This document shows positions 1-9,185 of a stretch of DNA of 64,000 bases, piece after piece. The position numbers were made by a program, and so were the translations under genes. Position 1 is the stretch's first letter; each line of letters starts with the position of its first letter. Origin of the DNA: Novosphingobium sp. UBA6272 (GTDB taxonomy: Bacteria; Pseudomonadota; Alphaproteobacteria; Sphingomonadales; Sphingomonadaceae); assembly GCF_002440635.1 (NCBI RefSeq), contig NZ_DJUW01000028.1, positions 1-64,000 of the forward strand, given 5' to 3'. The notes beneath the pieces are model-generated. The model made no database searches and was not told the DNA's origin. It worked only from the letters and a program-made list of their open reading frames with translations.

Positions 1-1206
<1,206 letters not shown>

Positions 1207-1218
1207 GCCCCCGCGCGG

Positions 1219-2295
1219 TCAGCCGGCCGCGGCGTAAAGCGCAACCCCGGTGGCGAACAGGATCAGCACGACCGTGGCGAAGATCGCCAGAAACCACGTG
1301 CGCCACCATGCGCCAAAGCGGCTGAGCCCATAAGTCTCGCGGGCCTGTCGGTACATGTGGAACGGAGCGTAGAGCAGCAACAGGGCCGGGAACGGACCAC
1401 CAAGCCCGCCCCACACTGTCAAGCCGCTGACCAGCGCCAGCAGCATCAGCTGGAAGCTGACCGAATAGGTCACGAAGACGGTATGATCGTACAGATGAAA
1501 GCGGCGGCTGAACGGGAACAGCAGCCACATGAACGGCACTGACAGCGGGATCACCAGCCAGGCATATTTGTAGGCGCTCGACTGCAGCTTGTAGGCGATC
1601 AGCTCGGGATTATCGCGCGCGTGCTGCCATGCGGCGTTGATCTTTTCTGCGCCTTCAGCGGAGCTGCCAAAATCCCCTTCGGCAATGGTTTCGGGCAGCT
1701 TGCCGCTGCGCGCCGAACGGATCACTTCCACCGCCTTGCGGGCATTGGCGAGATCTGCCTCGAGCCTGGTCACATCGCCGCCCTTGCCGGCGCGGGCATC
1801 GGCCAGCTTCTGCTCGAGCCCCGCCTGGACCTTCAGCGCCTCGACCTCGGCATCGGCCATGCCGGTCTGGACCTCACCCTTGGGTTTGGCATCGAAATTG
1901 ACCGGGCTGCCGAGCGAATTGAACACCGCAAAGGTCAGGAACACCACGAACAGGAACAGCGCGATCGGGCTGACATAGCTGGCGCGGCGGCCATCGATGT
2001 ATTCGCGGGTCAGCCTGCCCGGGCGCCAGACCAGCAGCGGAAAGGTCCGCCAGATCTTGCCTTCGAAGTGGAACACGCCGTGCAGCAGATCGTGAAAGAA
2101 TGCGCCGATCGTGCGGTGGACGTGCGCCGCCTGACCGCAGGCATGGCAGTGGCTGCCCACCAGCGCGGTTCCGCAGTTGAGGCAGACCGCTTCGTGAGTA
2201 TGGCCATCCTGGCCCTCGCCGTGATCCGGTTCGGCCGCGCGCGAAAGCAACGCGCCCTGGGCGATATCGCCGATAATCTCGCCGCCGTTGGTCAT
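1219..2295 (-). CDS. DUF3667-type membrane protein with N-terminal zinc ribbon
   Basis: Predicted 358-residue inner-membrane protein of unknown function. An N-terminal CxxC/CxxC pair (about residues 38-41 and 50-53) looks like a zinc ribbon. It is followed by the family-type stretch around RRASYVSPIALFLF, a charged Glu/Ala/Lys-rich middle that may be coiled coil, and three hydrophobic segments near the C-terminus. The ATG at 2295 is chosen because GGGGAG lies 7 bases upstream; an in-frame ATG 27 bases earlier has no such site. Assignment to DUF3667 rests on recognised motif and layout. No function is proposed. Confidence 0.75.
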   Translation of the reverse strand: MTNGGEIIGDIAQGALLSRAAEPDHGEGQDGHTHEAVCLNCGTALVGSHCHACGQAAHVHRTIGAFFHDLLHGVFHFEGKIWRTFPLLVWRPGRLTREYIDGRRASYVSPIALFLFVVFLTFAVFNSLGSPVNFDAKPKGEVQTGMADAEVEALKVQAGLEQKLADARAGKGGDVTRLEADLANARKAVEVIRSARSGKLPETIAEGDFGSSAEGAEKINAAWQHARDNPELIAYKLQSSAYKYAWLVIPLSVPFMWLLFPFSRRFHLYDHTVFVTYSVSFQLMLLALVSGLTVWGGLGGPFPALLLLYAPFHMYRQARETYGLSRFGAWWRTWFLAIFATVVLILFATGVALYAAAG

Positions 2296-2380
2296 TTGCG
2301 TCTCCCCTGATATGCAGTTCATGGTCCGGCAAGCTTGGCGCGGTCAAGCCAGCAGCCGCACATTCGTTTGGGAGATTTCG

Positions 2381-2755
2381 ATGAAGCGTTTCGCATTGGC
2401 CGTGGCGGCTACCTTTGCCTTGGCCACCCCGCTCGCCGCAGCACCGGGCGACATGAACGTGGCGACCTTCCTCGCCAAGGCCGACGCGCTGCGGGCCAAG
2501 GGTCCGGCCGCGCTGTTCTCGTCCGACTACAAGCTGCTCAAGAGCGAGGGCGAAGCGGCCGGCCAGGCCTATCGCGCGCGGCTTAATGCCGAGCGGGCCG
2601 CCGGAAAACCGTCAAGCTGCCCGCCGAAGGGCACCAGGGTCAATTCGGACAAGCTGATTGCCCACCTGCGGACCTATCCCGAGCCGGTCCGGCCCCGGGT
2701 CAGCATGAAGCAGGCGATCGGAGACTACTTCGCGCGCACTTACCCCTGCCGCTAG
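2381..2755 (+). CDS. Small exported protein of unknown function
   Basis: 124-residue protein with a clear Sec signal peptide (MKRF, then a run of Ala/Leu/Val, cleavage probably after LAAA near residue 22). The mature part is short, basic and helical, with two cysteines, one in SCPPKG and one at the C-terminus (YPCR), that could form a disulfide. The ATG at 2381 has GGGAGA 6-8 bases upstream; longer in-frame starts lack one and would spoil the signal peptide. It is divergent from the DUF3667 gene. I do not recognise a family. Confidence 0.65.
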   Translation: MKRFALAVAATFALATPLAAAPGDMNVATFLAKADALRAKGPAALFSSDYKLLKSEGEAAGQAYRARLNAERAAGKPSSCPPKGTRVNSDKLIAHLRTYPEPVRPRVSMKQAIGDYFARTYPCR

Positions 2756-2767
2756 GCCAATCGCAAA

Positions 2768-2798
2768 GCGGCCCGCCTCCGATCAGGAAGCGGGCCGC
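2768..2798. terminator. GC-rich hairpin between convergent genes
   Basis: A perfect 9-bp stem GCGGCCCGC / GCGGGCCGC with a 13-base loop sits between the stop of the small exported protein and the stop of rpoZ. There is a short T-rich stretch on the minus-strand side only. It probably serves rpoZ and may act in both directions. Confidence 0.6.
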
Positions 2799-2824
2799 CA
2801 ATGCATTCGGCAATTGCCGGGGGC

Positions 2825-3169
2825 TCAGCCCTCGTAATCGCCGCCGATCGAGGTGTTGCGGACCGGGGCCGCAGCAGTGATCCGCAGGGCTTCGGCCGAC
2901 TGGCTGAGCGAGCCGACATCGTCCATCTCGTCATCGTCATCCGGCAGGACGCGCTGCAGCGAGCTGACCACCGATTCCTTGAGGTTGGCCGGGTGCACGG
3001 TCTGCTCGGCGATTTCGCGCAGGGCGACCACCGGGTTCTTGTCGCGATCGCGTTCGATCGTCAGTTCCGCCCCGCCCGAAATCTCACGCGCACGCTGCGC
3101 AGCAAGCAGGACGAGGTCGAACCGGTTGGGGACCTTGTCGACACAATCTTCAACGGTAACGCGCGCCAT
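2825..3169 (-). CDS. rpoZ: DNA-directed RNA polymerase omega subunit
   Basis: 114-residue omega subunit, which binds beta' and helps assemble RNA polymerase. The N-terminus MARVTVEDCVDKVPNRFDLV and the following segments LLAAQRAREI and VALREIAEQTV are the conserved omega core. The C-terminal half is the variable acidic tail usual in alphaproteobacteria. GGAG lies 7 bases before the ATG. It is downstream of dnaB on the same strand with a 95-bp gap, so it may have its own promoter. Confidence 0.95.
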   Translation of the reverse strand: MARVTVEDCVDKVPNRFDLVLLAAQRAREISGGAELTIERDRDKNPVVALREIAEQTVHPANLKESVVSSLQRVLPDDDDEMDDVGSLSQSAEALRITAAAPVRNTSIGGDYEG

Positions 3170-3264
3170 CGGGCACTCCAGTTCAGCAAAATGCAGGGAT
3201 TGGCACTGCGCCTACACGCCCCTTGATTCGCAAGTCAAGGAAAATTCGTATAACCTATTGATAA

Positions 3265-4779
3265 TCAATCGTTATCGTAGGCGGAATATCCACGCGAATC
3301 GGGCGCAAGATTGCCGAACTTGGTGAATTCGCTCTGGAAGTGCAGCTGGACGTTTCCGGTCGAGCCGTGGCGCTGCTTGGAAATGATCACGGTCGCCTTG
3401 TTCACCACTTCCAGATGGCGCTGCATCCAGGTGTCGTACTTGGCCAACGCATCGCCGCTGCTGGTCTCGGTCGGTTCGTCCGGCTTGCTGGCGTTGTGGT
3501 AATATTCCTCGCGGTAAATGAACCAGACCATGTCGGCGTCCTGCTCGATCGAGCCGGATTCGCGCAGGTCCGACAGCTGCGGCCGCTTGTCCTCGCGGCT
3601 TTCGACCGCACGGCTGAGCTGCGACAACGCGATCACCGGGACCGCCAGCTCTTTGGCCAGTGTCTTGAGGCCGCGGCTGATTTCGGAGATTTCGTTGACC
3701 CGGTTGTCATTGGCCCGGCCCGAACCTTGCAGCAGCTGCAGGTAGTCGATCACGATCAGGCCAATGTTGTGGCGGCGCTTCAGCCGGCGTGCCCGGGTCC
3801 GCAGCGCCGCGATCGACAGCGCCGGGGTATCATCGATGTAAAGCGGCAGTTCGGCCAGACGCTGGCTGGCGAAGGAGATCCGCTGGAAATCCTCGCGGCT
3901 GATCTTGCCCATGCGCAGCCGCTCGCTGCTGATCTCGGCCTGTTCGGCCAGGATACGCGTGGCGAGCTGGTCGGCGCTCATTTCCAGGCTGAAGAAGGCG
4001 GTGGGCGCGCCGACCGACTTGGCCGGATCAATCCCGTCCTGCAGGTCGCGCAGATAGCGCTCGGCGCAGTTGAATGCGATGTTGGTGGCAAGCGAGGTCT
4101 TCCCCATGGCCGGGCGGCCGGCAAGGATGATCAGGTCCGAATCGTGCAGCCCGCCGACCTTGGCGTTGAGATCGTCGAGACCCGTGGTCAGGCCCGAGAT
4201 GTGCCCGCCCGAGGCCAGCGCCTTTTCAATCTGAGTGATCGCGGTCAGACTCGATGTGCGGAACGACTGCGCCTCACTGCCAACCGATGCCCCTTCGGAG
4301 ACACGGTAAAGCGCAGCCTCAGCCTCGGAAATCTGCTCCATAGGCTCAACCCGTTCAGAGGTGTCGAGTGCGGAATTGACCAGGTTTCGCCCCACCGAGA
4401 CCAGTTCGCGCAGCAGGGCCAGGTCATAGATCTGGCCCGCCAGTTCGCGCGGGGCGAGCAGCCCCTGCCCGTCGGCGGTCAGCCGCGCGAGATAGCTGGC
4501 TCCGCCGAGGTCCTTGAGCGCCTCGTCCGCTTCGAAATAGGGCTTGAGCGTGACCGGGGTGACCACTGCCTTGCGATCGAGCAGCTGCATGATCCGGTCA
4601 TAGATCCGGGCATGGATCGGCTCGAAGAAATGCTCGGGCTTGAGCGGGGTAACCAGTTCCTCGATCACCCGGTTGTCGATCAGCACCGCGCCCAGAAACG
4701 CGGCTTCGGCCTCGACATTCGAGGGCAGCGCGCGGGCGGCAGTTTCATCGGGACGGGGAAAGGGGATCGGTTCGGCCAT
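3265..4779 (-). CDS. dnaB: Replicative DNA helicase DnaB
   Basis: Hexameric 5'-3' helicase of the replication fork. Of its 504 residues the N-terminal primase-interacting domain covers roughly 15-115. The RecA-like ATPase core starts near 190, with Walker A GRPAMGKTS, Walker B LIVIDYLQLL and the late ESGSIEQDADMV segment. The ATG at 4779 (MAEPIPFPRP) matches normal DnaB length. The frame stays open about 264 bases further upstream, but that part has no DnaB similarity and lies opposite the divergent gene. It is transcribed towards rpoZ and is divergent from the UPF0262 gene. Confidence 0.96.
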   Translation of the reverse strand: MAEPIPFPRPDETAARALPSNVEAEAAFLGAVLIDNRVIEELVTPLKPEHFFEPIHARIYDRIMQLLDRKAVVTPVTLKPYFEADEALKDLGGASYLARLTADGQGLLAPRELAGQIYDLALLRELVSVGRNLVNSALDTSERVEPMEQISEAEAALYRVSEGASVGSEAQSFRTSSLTAITQIEKALASGGHISGLTTGLDDLNAKVGGLHDSDLIILAGRPAMGKTSLATNIAFNCAERYLRDLQDGIDPAKSVGAPTAFFSLEMSADQLATRILAEQAEISSERLRMGKISREDFQRISFASQRLAELPLYIDDTPALSIAALRTRARRLKRRHNIGLIVIDYLQLLQGSGRANDNRVNEISEISRGLKTLAKELAVPVIALSQLSRAVESREDKRPQLSDLRESGSIEQDADMVWFIYREEYYHNASKPDEPTETSSGDALAKYDTWMQRHLEVVNKATVIISKQRHGSTGNVQLHFQSEFTKFGNLAPDSRGYSAYDND

Positions 4780-4915
4780 AAGCGCTGTTAAATGCGCCGG
4801 GCGCGCGCCGCGCGCAAGCGTGTCGGAGCCAAGGTCCGAACCATTTTCATCCACAGGCTGTGGAAGGCGATGACACTCTTGCCCGCGAATCCCGCATCTG
4901 CGAGAAGCGCCCGCC

Positions 4916-5398
4916 ATGGCAGACCCGCGCATCATCCATGTCGAGCTCGACGAAGCGACCATTCTGTGGCGCAACGCGGATATCGAACAGGAACGGCGGA
5001 TCGCGATCTTCGACCTGATCGAAGAGAACACCTTCAAGCCCAACCGCGCCTGGGAAGCCGGGCACCAGGGGCCCTATCGGCTGCGTCTGGCGGTCGATGA
5101 CGGGCGGCTCTCGCTCGACATTTCGGACGAGCACGGCGCCCAGCTTGAAACGCTGATTCTCGGTCTCGGCCGGTTCCGCCGCCCGATCCGCGAATATTTC
5201 GCGATCTGCGATTCCTATTACCAGGCGATACGCAAGGCGACTGCGGCCGAGATCGAAACGATCGACATGGCCCGCCGCGGGGTCCACAACGAGGCGGCTG
5301 AAATGCTGCTCGAACGGCTGGAGGGCAAAGTGGAGACCGATTTCGCCACGGCCCGCCGGCTCTTTACCCTGATCTGCGTCCTGCATATTAGGGGGTGA
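4916..5398 (+). CDS. UPF0262 family protein
   Basis: 160-residue soluble protein of a conserved alphaproteobacterial family without an assigned role. It matches the family pattern along its whole length: IEQERRIAIFDLIEEN near residue 24, GPYRLRL near 51, the FRRPIREYF segment, CDSYYQAIR and the C-terminal ARRLFTLICVLHIRG. The ATG at 4916 gives family length. The next gene starts 16 bases after its stop, so the two are probably co-transcribed. No catalytic motif is visible. Confidence 0.85.
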   Translation: MADPRIIHVELDEATILWRNADIEQERRIAIFDLIEENTFKPNRAWEAGHQGPYRLRLAVDDGRLSLDISDEHGAQLETLILGLGRFRRPIREYFAICDSYYQAIRKATAAEIETIDMARRGVHNEAAEMLLERLEGKVETDFATARRLFTLICVLHIRG

Positions 5399-5414
5399 TG
5401 GGGTCGCAAACCTG

Positions 5415-6110
5415 ATGGCACGCAAAGCAACCAGCCGCTGGCGGCTGCGCCTGATCGCCGCAATCTCCCTTGTGGCGATCATGGCCGGGCTGTGGGGCTG
5501 GTGGACGATCCAGCACTGGCGGCCCGACAGCCGTGAATTCCCGATGCAGGGCGTCGAGGTTTCGGGCGAGGATGGCGTGGTTGACTGGAAGGCGTTGAAG
5601 GCGGTCGGGGCGAATTTTGCCTATCTCGATGCTTCGGCCAGCGCCTTTGCCCGCGATCCGGCCTTCGTGAAAAACCTGGAGGATGCCCGCACCGCGAAGC
5701 TGCGGGTCGGCGCGGTGCACCACTATGATCCATGCCAGCCGGCCGAGAAGCAGGCGGCAAATTTCGTCACCGTGGTCCCGCGCGACCGCACCATGCTGCC
5801 TCCGGCGGTCGATCTGGACATGCTGGCCGACGATTGCCCGGTCAAGGTCAGCGATGCGGCGGTGGAAAGCGAGTTGATGACCTTCCTCAACCAGATTGAG
5901 ACTCACACCGGCAAGCCGACGATCCTGAAGATTTCGCCCGAATTCGAAGACCGCTATCATCTCGCCGCCGGGATCGATCGCAATCTGTGGCTGGTCCGCG
6001 GCGTGTTCGAGCCTGACTATGCCGGGCGGCCCTGGACCTTGTGGAGTGCCAATCCGATGCTCAAGACCGAAGCGGCGAACGGCCCGCTCAACTGGGTGGT
6101 AGTGCGATGA
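5415..6110 (+). CDS. Glycoside hydrolase family 25-like protein, membrane-anchored
   Basis: 231-residue protein with one N-terminal membrane segment (about residues 12-32) and a periplasmic GH25 (lysozyme-like) domain. Family landmarks are GVEVSGEDGVVDW (normally G-x-D-x-S...DW), FAYLDAS on the second strand and PPAVDLDM, the position of the usual DxE catalytic pair. Here the first Asp is in place but the Glu is Asp, and the start of the domain has Glu where Asp is normal. Activity on peptidoglycan is therefore uncertain. Its stop overlaps the cdd start (ATGA), giving translational coupling. Confidence 0.75.
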   Translation: MARKATSRWRLRLIAAISLVAIMAGLWGWWTIQHWRPDSREFPMQGVEVSGEDGVVDWKALKAVGANFAYLDASASAFARDPAFVKNLEDARTAKLRVGAVHHYDPCQPAEKQAANFVTVVPRDRTMLPPAVDLDMLADDCPVKVSDAAVESELMTFLNQIETHTGKPTILKISPEFEDRYHLAAGIDRNLWLVRGVFEPDYAGRPWTLWSANPMLKTEAANGPLNWVVVR

Positions 6111-6535
6111 GCTGGACCCGTGAGAGTTTGATCGCCGCCGCGCGCGATGCCGCGACCCGCGCCTATGCCCCCTATTCCAACTTCCACGTCGGCGCCGCGC
6201 TGGGCTTTGCCGACGGCTCGGTGGTGACCGGCGCCAATGTCGAGAATGCCAGCTATGGCCTGACGCTCTGTGCCGAAACGGTCGCGGTCGGCAAGGCGCT
6301 GAGCGAGGACTGGCGCGGGCGGCTGGAAGCTGTCGCGGTGATCGGCGGAAAGGCCGGCGCGGTCGGCGCGGGCGATCCGGTCACGCCGTGCGGACGCTGC
6401 CGCCAGGTCCTCAACGAGGTCGCCGCACTGGGGGATAACGATCCGACGGTGTGGTGCGTTGGAGAGAACGACGTGCTGGAACTGGTGCTCTCGGACCTGC
6501 TGCCGCGGAGCTTTGGGCCGTCAAGTCTGAGCTAA
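6107..6535 (+). CDS. cdd: Cytidine deaminase
   Basis: 142-residue zinc enzyme converting cytidine and deoxycytidine to uridine and deoxyuridine in pyrimidine salvage. The conserved NFHVGAAL, NVENASYG, CAET (catalytic Glu with the first zinc Cys) and PCGRCRQ (the other two zinc Cys) are all present. This is the short tetrameric type. The start ATG overlaps the stop of the GH25-like gene by four bases. Its stop codon lies inside a hairpin shared with the convergent M14 gene. Confidence 0.95.
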   Translation: MSWTRESLIAAARDAATRAYAPYSNFHVGAALGFADGSVVTGANVENASYGLTLCAETVAVGKALSEDWRGRLEAVAVIGGKAGAVGAGDPVTPCGRCRQVLNEVAALGDNDPTVWCVGENDVLELVLSDLLPRSFGPSSLS

Positions 6536-6567
6536 TAATCCTCCCCTGCAAGGGGAGGATTATTAGC
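6531..6567. terminator. Perfect inverted repeat enclosing two convergent stop codons
   Basis: A 37-base near-perfect palindrome (GCTAATAATCCTCCCC, short loop, complementary arm) contains the TAA of cdd and the TAA of the M14 carboxypeptidase. Its AT-rich outer arms give a few U residues on each strand, so it is a plausible bidirectional terminator. The CCTCCCC...GGGGAGG core resembles the longer repeats at 49549 and 63114. Confidence 0.65.
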
Positions 6568-7693
6568 CTCCCAACCACTCCAGCAGCGCGCCCAGACAAT
6601 CCCGCCCCAGGATCGCGCTGCGTTCGGGCGACCAGCCTTGTGCGGCGCAGGGCAGGTCATCGTTGTCCTTGAACGGCATTTCCAGCGTCATCGAGACCGC
6701 GCCAAAGCGCTCGGCGAGCTGGTTGGTGCTCATCGTCAGGTTGGCCCTGCCCTTGCCCGCGACCGGATAGCCCTTGGCGGTCTGGAAATCGGGAGTACGC
6801 CGCGCGAGGATTGCCTTGTAGCGGTCATAGCCCGATTGTAGCTCCGCGCTCCACGCGGGGATGCCTTCGAACCCGGCCAGGAACACTGCGGCGATCGCCT
6901 CGTCGCCGTGGACGTCCATTGCGAAGTCGACCCCGGTTTCGTCCATGGCGCTCAGGATCGCCAGCACTTCGGGCGATTTCTCGGCGCTCGGCGCGGCCCA
7001 TTCGCGGTTGAGGTTGATCCCGCCGGCATTGGTGCGCAGGTGCCCGCGCCGCGATCCGTCCGGGTTGGCATTGGGCACGATGTGGAACCGGCACAGCTGG
7101 CGCAGCCGCCGTCCGACCGGATCGGCCGGATCGGTCAGGCAATCGAGTGCGCCTTCCATCCACCATTCGGCCATCGTCTCGCCGGGGTGTTGGCGGGCAT
7201 AAAGCCAGACCTGCTTTTCGCCCTCGCCGAGTTCCAGACAGTCGATCGGCTGGCCATCAAGGCTGTGGCCCAGAACCCGGTGCGTCACCCCATCGGCCAT
7301 GGCCGCGCCTGCGACCAGGTCGTGATGCCGCTCCATCGAATAGGGCGCGAAATAGGCGAACCAGGCGATGTTCGCAGCCGGGGCATGGCGGATCGTCAGC
7401 GTCCCGTCCTGCTCGGCCTTGTCGTAGGATGAGGCGGCGCGGCCCCAGAACTCGCGGTCCTCGCTGACCGCCGCGTTATAGCGCGGCCAGCCGCCCGGAT
7501 AGGCGGAGCCTTCCAGCCCGGTTATCTTGAGCACCAGTTCGCGCCCTGCGCAGTTCGATACGCGGAAGTGGAACCACTGGTAGAAGTCCGACAAGTGATC
7601 CTTGCGGATCGCGAGGTGCGCGGTTGCGCCCTCGATCGACAAGACTTCGATATTGCCGGCGTCGAACGCCGCGTCGATCAGGATCTGGCTCAT
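6563..7693 (-). CDS. M14-type zinc carboxypeptidase
   Basis: 376-residue protein of the cytosolic carboxypeptidase branch of M14. An N-terminal beta domain (residues about 1-120) precedes the catalytic domain. Zinc ligands are His and Glu in RQHPGET and the later His in MDVHGDE; the substrate-binding NPDGSRRGH and NLNREW motifs and the catalytic Glu in LEMPF are present. It has no signal peptide. The ATG at 7693 overlaps the stop of the upstream lipoprotein gene (ATGA), so the two are coupled. The frame is open upstream, but that part is only the other frame of the lipoprotein gene. Substrate unknown. Confidence 0.87.
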   Translation of the reverse strand: MSQILIDAAFDAGNIEVLSIEGATAHLAIRKDHLSDFYQWFHFRVSNCAGRELVLKITGLEGSAYPGGWPRYNAAVSEDREFWGRAASSYDKAEQDGTLTIRHAPAANIAWFAYFAPYSMERHHDLVAGAAMADGVTHRVLGHSLDGQPIDCLELGEGEKQVWLYARQHPGETMAEWWMEGALDCLTDPADPVGRRLRQLCRFHIVPNANPDGSRRGHLRTNAGGINLNREWAAPSAEKSPEVLAILSAMDETGVDFAMDVHGDEAIAAVFLAGFEGIPAWSAELQSGYDRYKAILARRTPDFQTAKGYPVAGKGRANLTMSTNQLAERFGAVSMTLEMPFKDNDDLPCAAQGWSPERSAILGRDCLGALLEWLGG

Positions 7694-8283
7694 TTCACTT
7701 CGATCGTTTCGCCCGATTTTCCGGGGAAGTTCAGGAACAATGCTTCGCTCATTTTCGGCGCGGCAAGGCCGGTGCCGGACAGCGGCGAGGCGGTGCTGGC
7801 GGTAAAGCTGGCGCGGCCTTCCCACAGCACCTTGCCGCTGGCGCGTTCGCGGATCGAAACCGCCAGTTCGGTCGAAACCTGGGCCTTCGGCTTGGGCGTC
7901 AGGTCGAACCCGATCCCGACCCCCAGGCCCGAGCCATAGCTGCCGGTCGATCCGCCGACCCCGACGCTGACCGGGCTGCCGCTGCGGTCGGGCTGGAAGG
8001 TGCTGCGGACCAGCCGCAACTGCGCGACCTGATCGCCCGCGCCTGTGCCCGCTTCGGTATAGCCGACCCGGACCAGCTGGCGCATCACCGCAGCGCGGTA
8101 AGTCTGCCATTCCAGAGTCGAGCCATCGCTGCCCGGTGCGGGTTCGACCGCGATCGTGCCCTTGCCGAGCGGACTGACATCCTCGGCATGGAACCGCGTG
8201 ACCTCGACCGGGCCGACCGGGGTTACGCAGCCGGCCAGGGCGGCAAGTCCAACAGTCAACACGGCGATCCGCAAGCACTTCAT
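7690..8283 (-). CDS. Putative lipoprotein, DUF4136-like
   Basis: 197-residue lipoprotein with signal peptide and lipobox LAGC near residues 16-19. The mature part has the layout of DUF4136-type envelope proteins: an early VTRFH strand, a middle domain of about 90 residues, a glycine-rich stretch (VGVGGSTGSYGSG), then TELAVSIRERASGKVLWEGRA split across two strands. The neighbouring 8361..9044 product has the same order and the same GKVLWEGRA/GQVLWEGRA strand, so the pair arose by duplication. It is coupled to the M14 gene. Function unknown. Confidence 0.72.
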   Translation of the reverse strand: MKCLRIAVLTVGLAALAGCVTPVGPVEVTRFHAEDVSPLGKGTIAVEPAPGSDGSTLEWQTYRAAVMRQLVRVGYTEAGTGAGDQVAQLRLVRSTFQPDRSGSPVSVGVGGSTGSYGSGLGVGIGFDLTPKPKAQVSTELAVSIRERASGKVLWEGRASFTASTASPLSGTGLAAPKMSEALFLNFPGKSGETIEVK

Positions 8284-8360
8284 CTCGGGCGACCTTTCAC
8301 TCCAGAGCAGCCCTGCCGTTGTGGTGCCGATCAGCGCAGGATGCAAGCGTCAGGCAAAGG

Positions 8361-9044
8361 TCAGCGCCGCTCTCGCACCTCACCGGTGCGCTCGGGAAAG
8401 CCGGCGAACAGCGATTTGGACAGTCGCGCGGCGATCGCGTCGTCGTCCCAGCGCTCGTCTCCGTCGCGGCTGAACAGCTGGGCGCGACCTTCCCACAGCA
8501 CCTGGCCCGTCGCGCGGTCGCGGATCCGGGTTTCGAGCCGGGTCGCGATCAGCGCCTTGCGCGGCTTGCTGCCATCGACATGGATCGCCATCCCAACCAT
8601 CGAGCCGCGATTGGATACGCCGACGCTCATCTCGCCGCTGACCGGATTGCGCTTTTCCTCTGGCGGTTCGGCCTCGGACCGGACGATCCGGACCTCGGCG
8701 ATCTGCGCGCTGTCCCCGCCCTGCCCGGCGAGATAGCCGTGCGAGACGAGCTGACCTTCGACCGCCGCCTCGAAAGTCGCGGTCAGCCGGGGGTCCTCCT
8801 CGCCTTCATCGCCCGGAATGCGGATCACCACGATCGGCCCCTTGACCAGCGCCGCCTGATCGATCCCCTCGGCGCGGAACCGTGCGACGTCGATCTGGCC
8901 TTCCAGCGATGGCGCGGCGCGCGGTGCGCGCATGCCCCAGCCCGGATCGCCCCAGCCACCCGGCTGCGCCAGCAGCGCGGTCCCGGTCAGGGTCAGCGCC
9001 CCGGCGGCGATATAGGGGAGAAGCTTGGCGGCAGATGCTTGCAT
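8361..9044 (-). CDS. Putative exported protein, DUF4136-like, paralogue of its neighbour
   Basis: 227-residue protein with an N-terminal hydrophobic segment (about 10-27) but no lipobox, so probably periplasmic or membrane-anchored. It shares the RFRAEGI strand, the VGVSNRGSMVGMAI stretch and GQVLWEGRAQLF with the lipoprotein downstream. An acidic EGEED loop is specific to this copy. The ATG at 9044 starts the signal segment. The 77-bp gap to the next gene suggests one transcript covering both paralogues and the M14 enzyme. Confidence 0.68.
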   Translation of the reverse strand: MQASAAKLLPYIAAGALTLTGTALLAQPGGWGDPGWGMRAPRAAPSLEGQIDVARFRAEGIDQAALVKGPIVVIRIPGDEGEEDPRLTATFEAAVEGQLVSHGYLAGQGGDSAQIAEVRIVRSEAEPPEEKRNPVSGEMSVGVSNRGSMVGMAIHVDGSKPRKALIATRLETRIRDRATGQVLWEGRAQLFSRDGDERWDDDAIAARLSKSLFAGFPERTGEVRERR

Positions 9045-9185
9045 GGATGGGCCCTCTGGCAGGTGAAACGATGTGCCCCTTCCCGCCCTCTCCTGTCTAT
9101 CGCCTTGCCGGGGCATGAACGAAACCGAAAAGCCTGCATACGTTAACCACTTGCTTGGCTATCACTGCTAGGCCATCGCCCTGTC

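Noticed and set aside
3222..3240. CCTTGA/TCAAGG hairpin and a TTGACT hexamer upstream of rpoZ.
   Set aside because: No acceptable -10 at the right spacing and the stem is short. It might be a promoter or a weak terminator, but the evidence does not support either.
4780..5043. An 88-codon upstream extension of dnaB.
   Set aside because: No DnaB similarity, it overlaps the divergent UPF0262 gene, and the ATG at 4779 gives normal family length.
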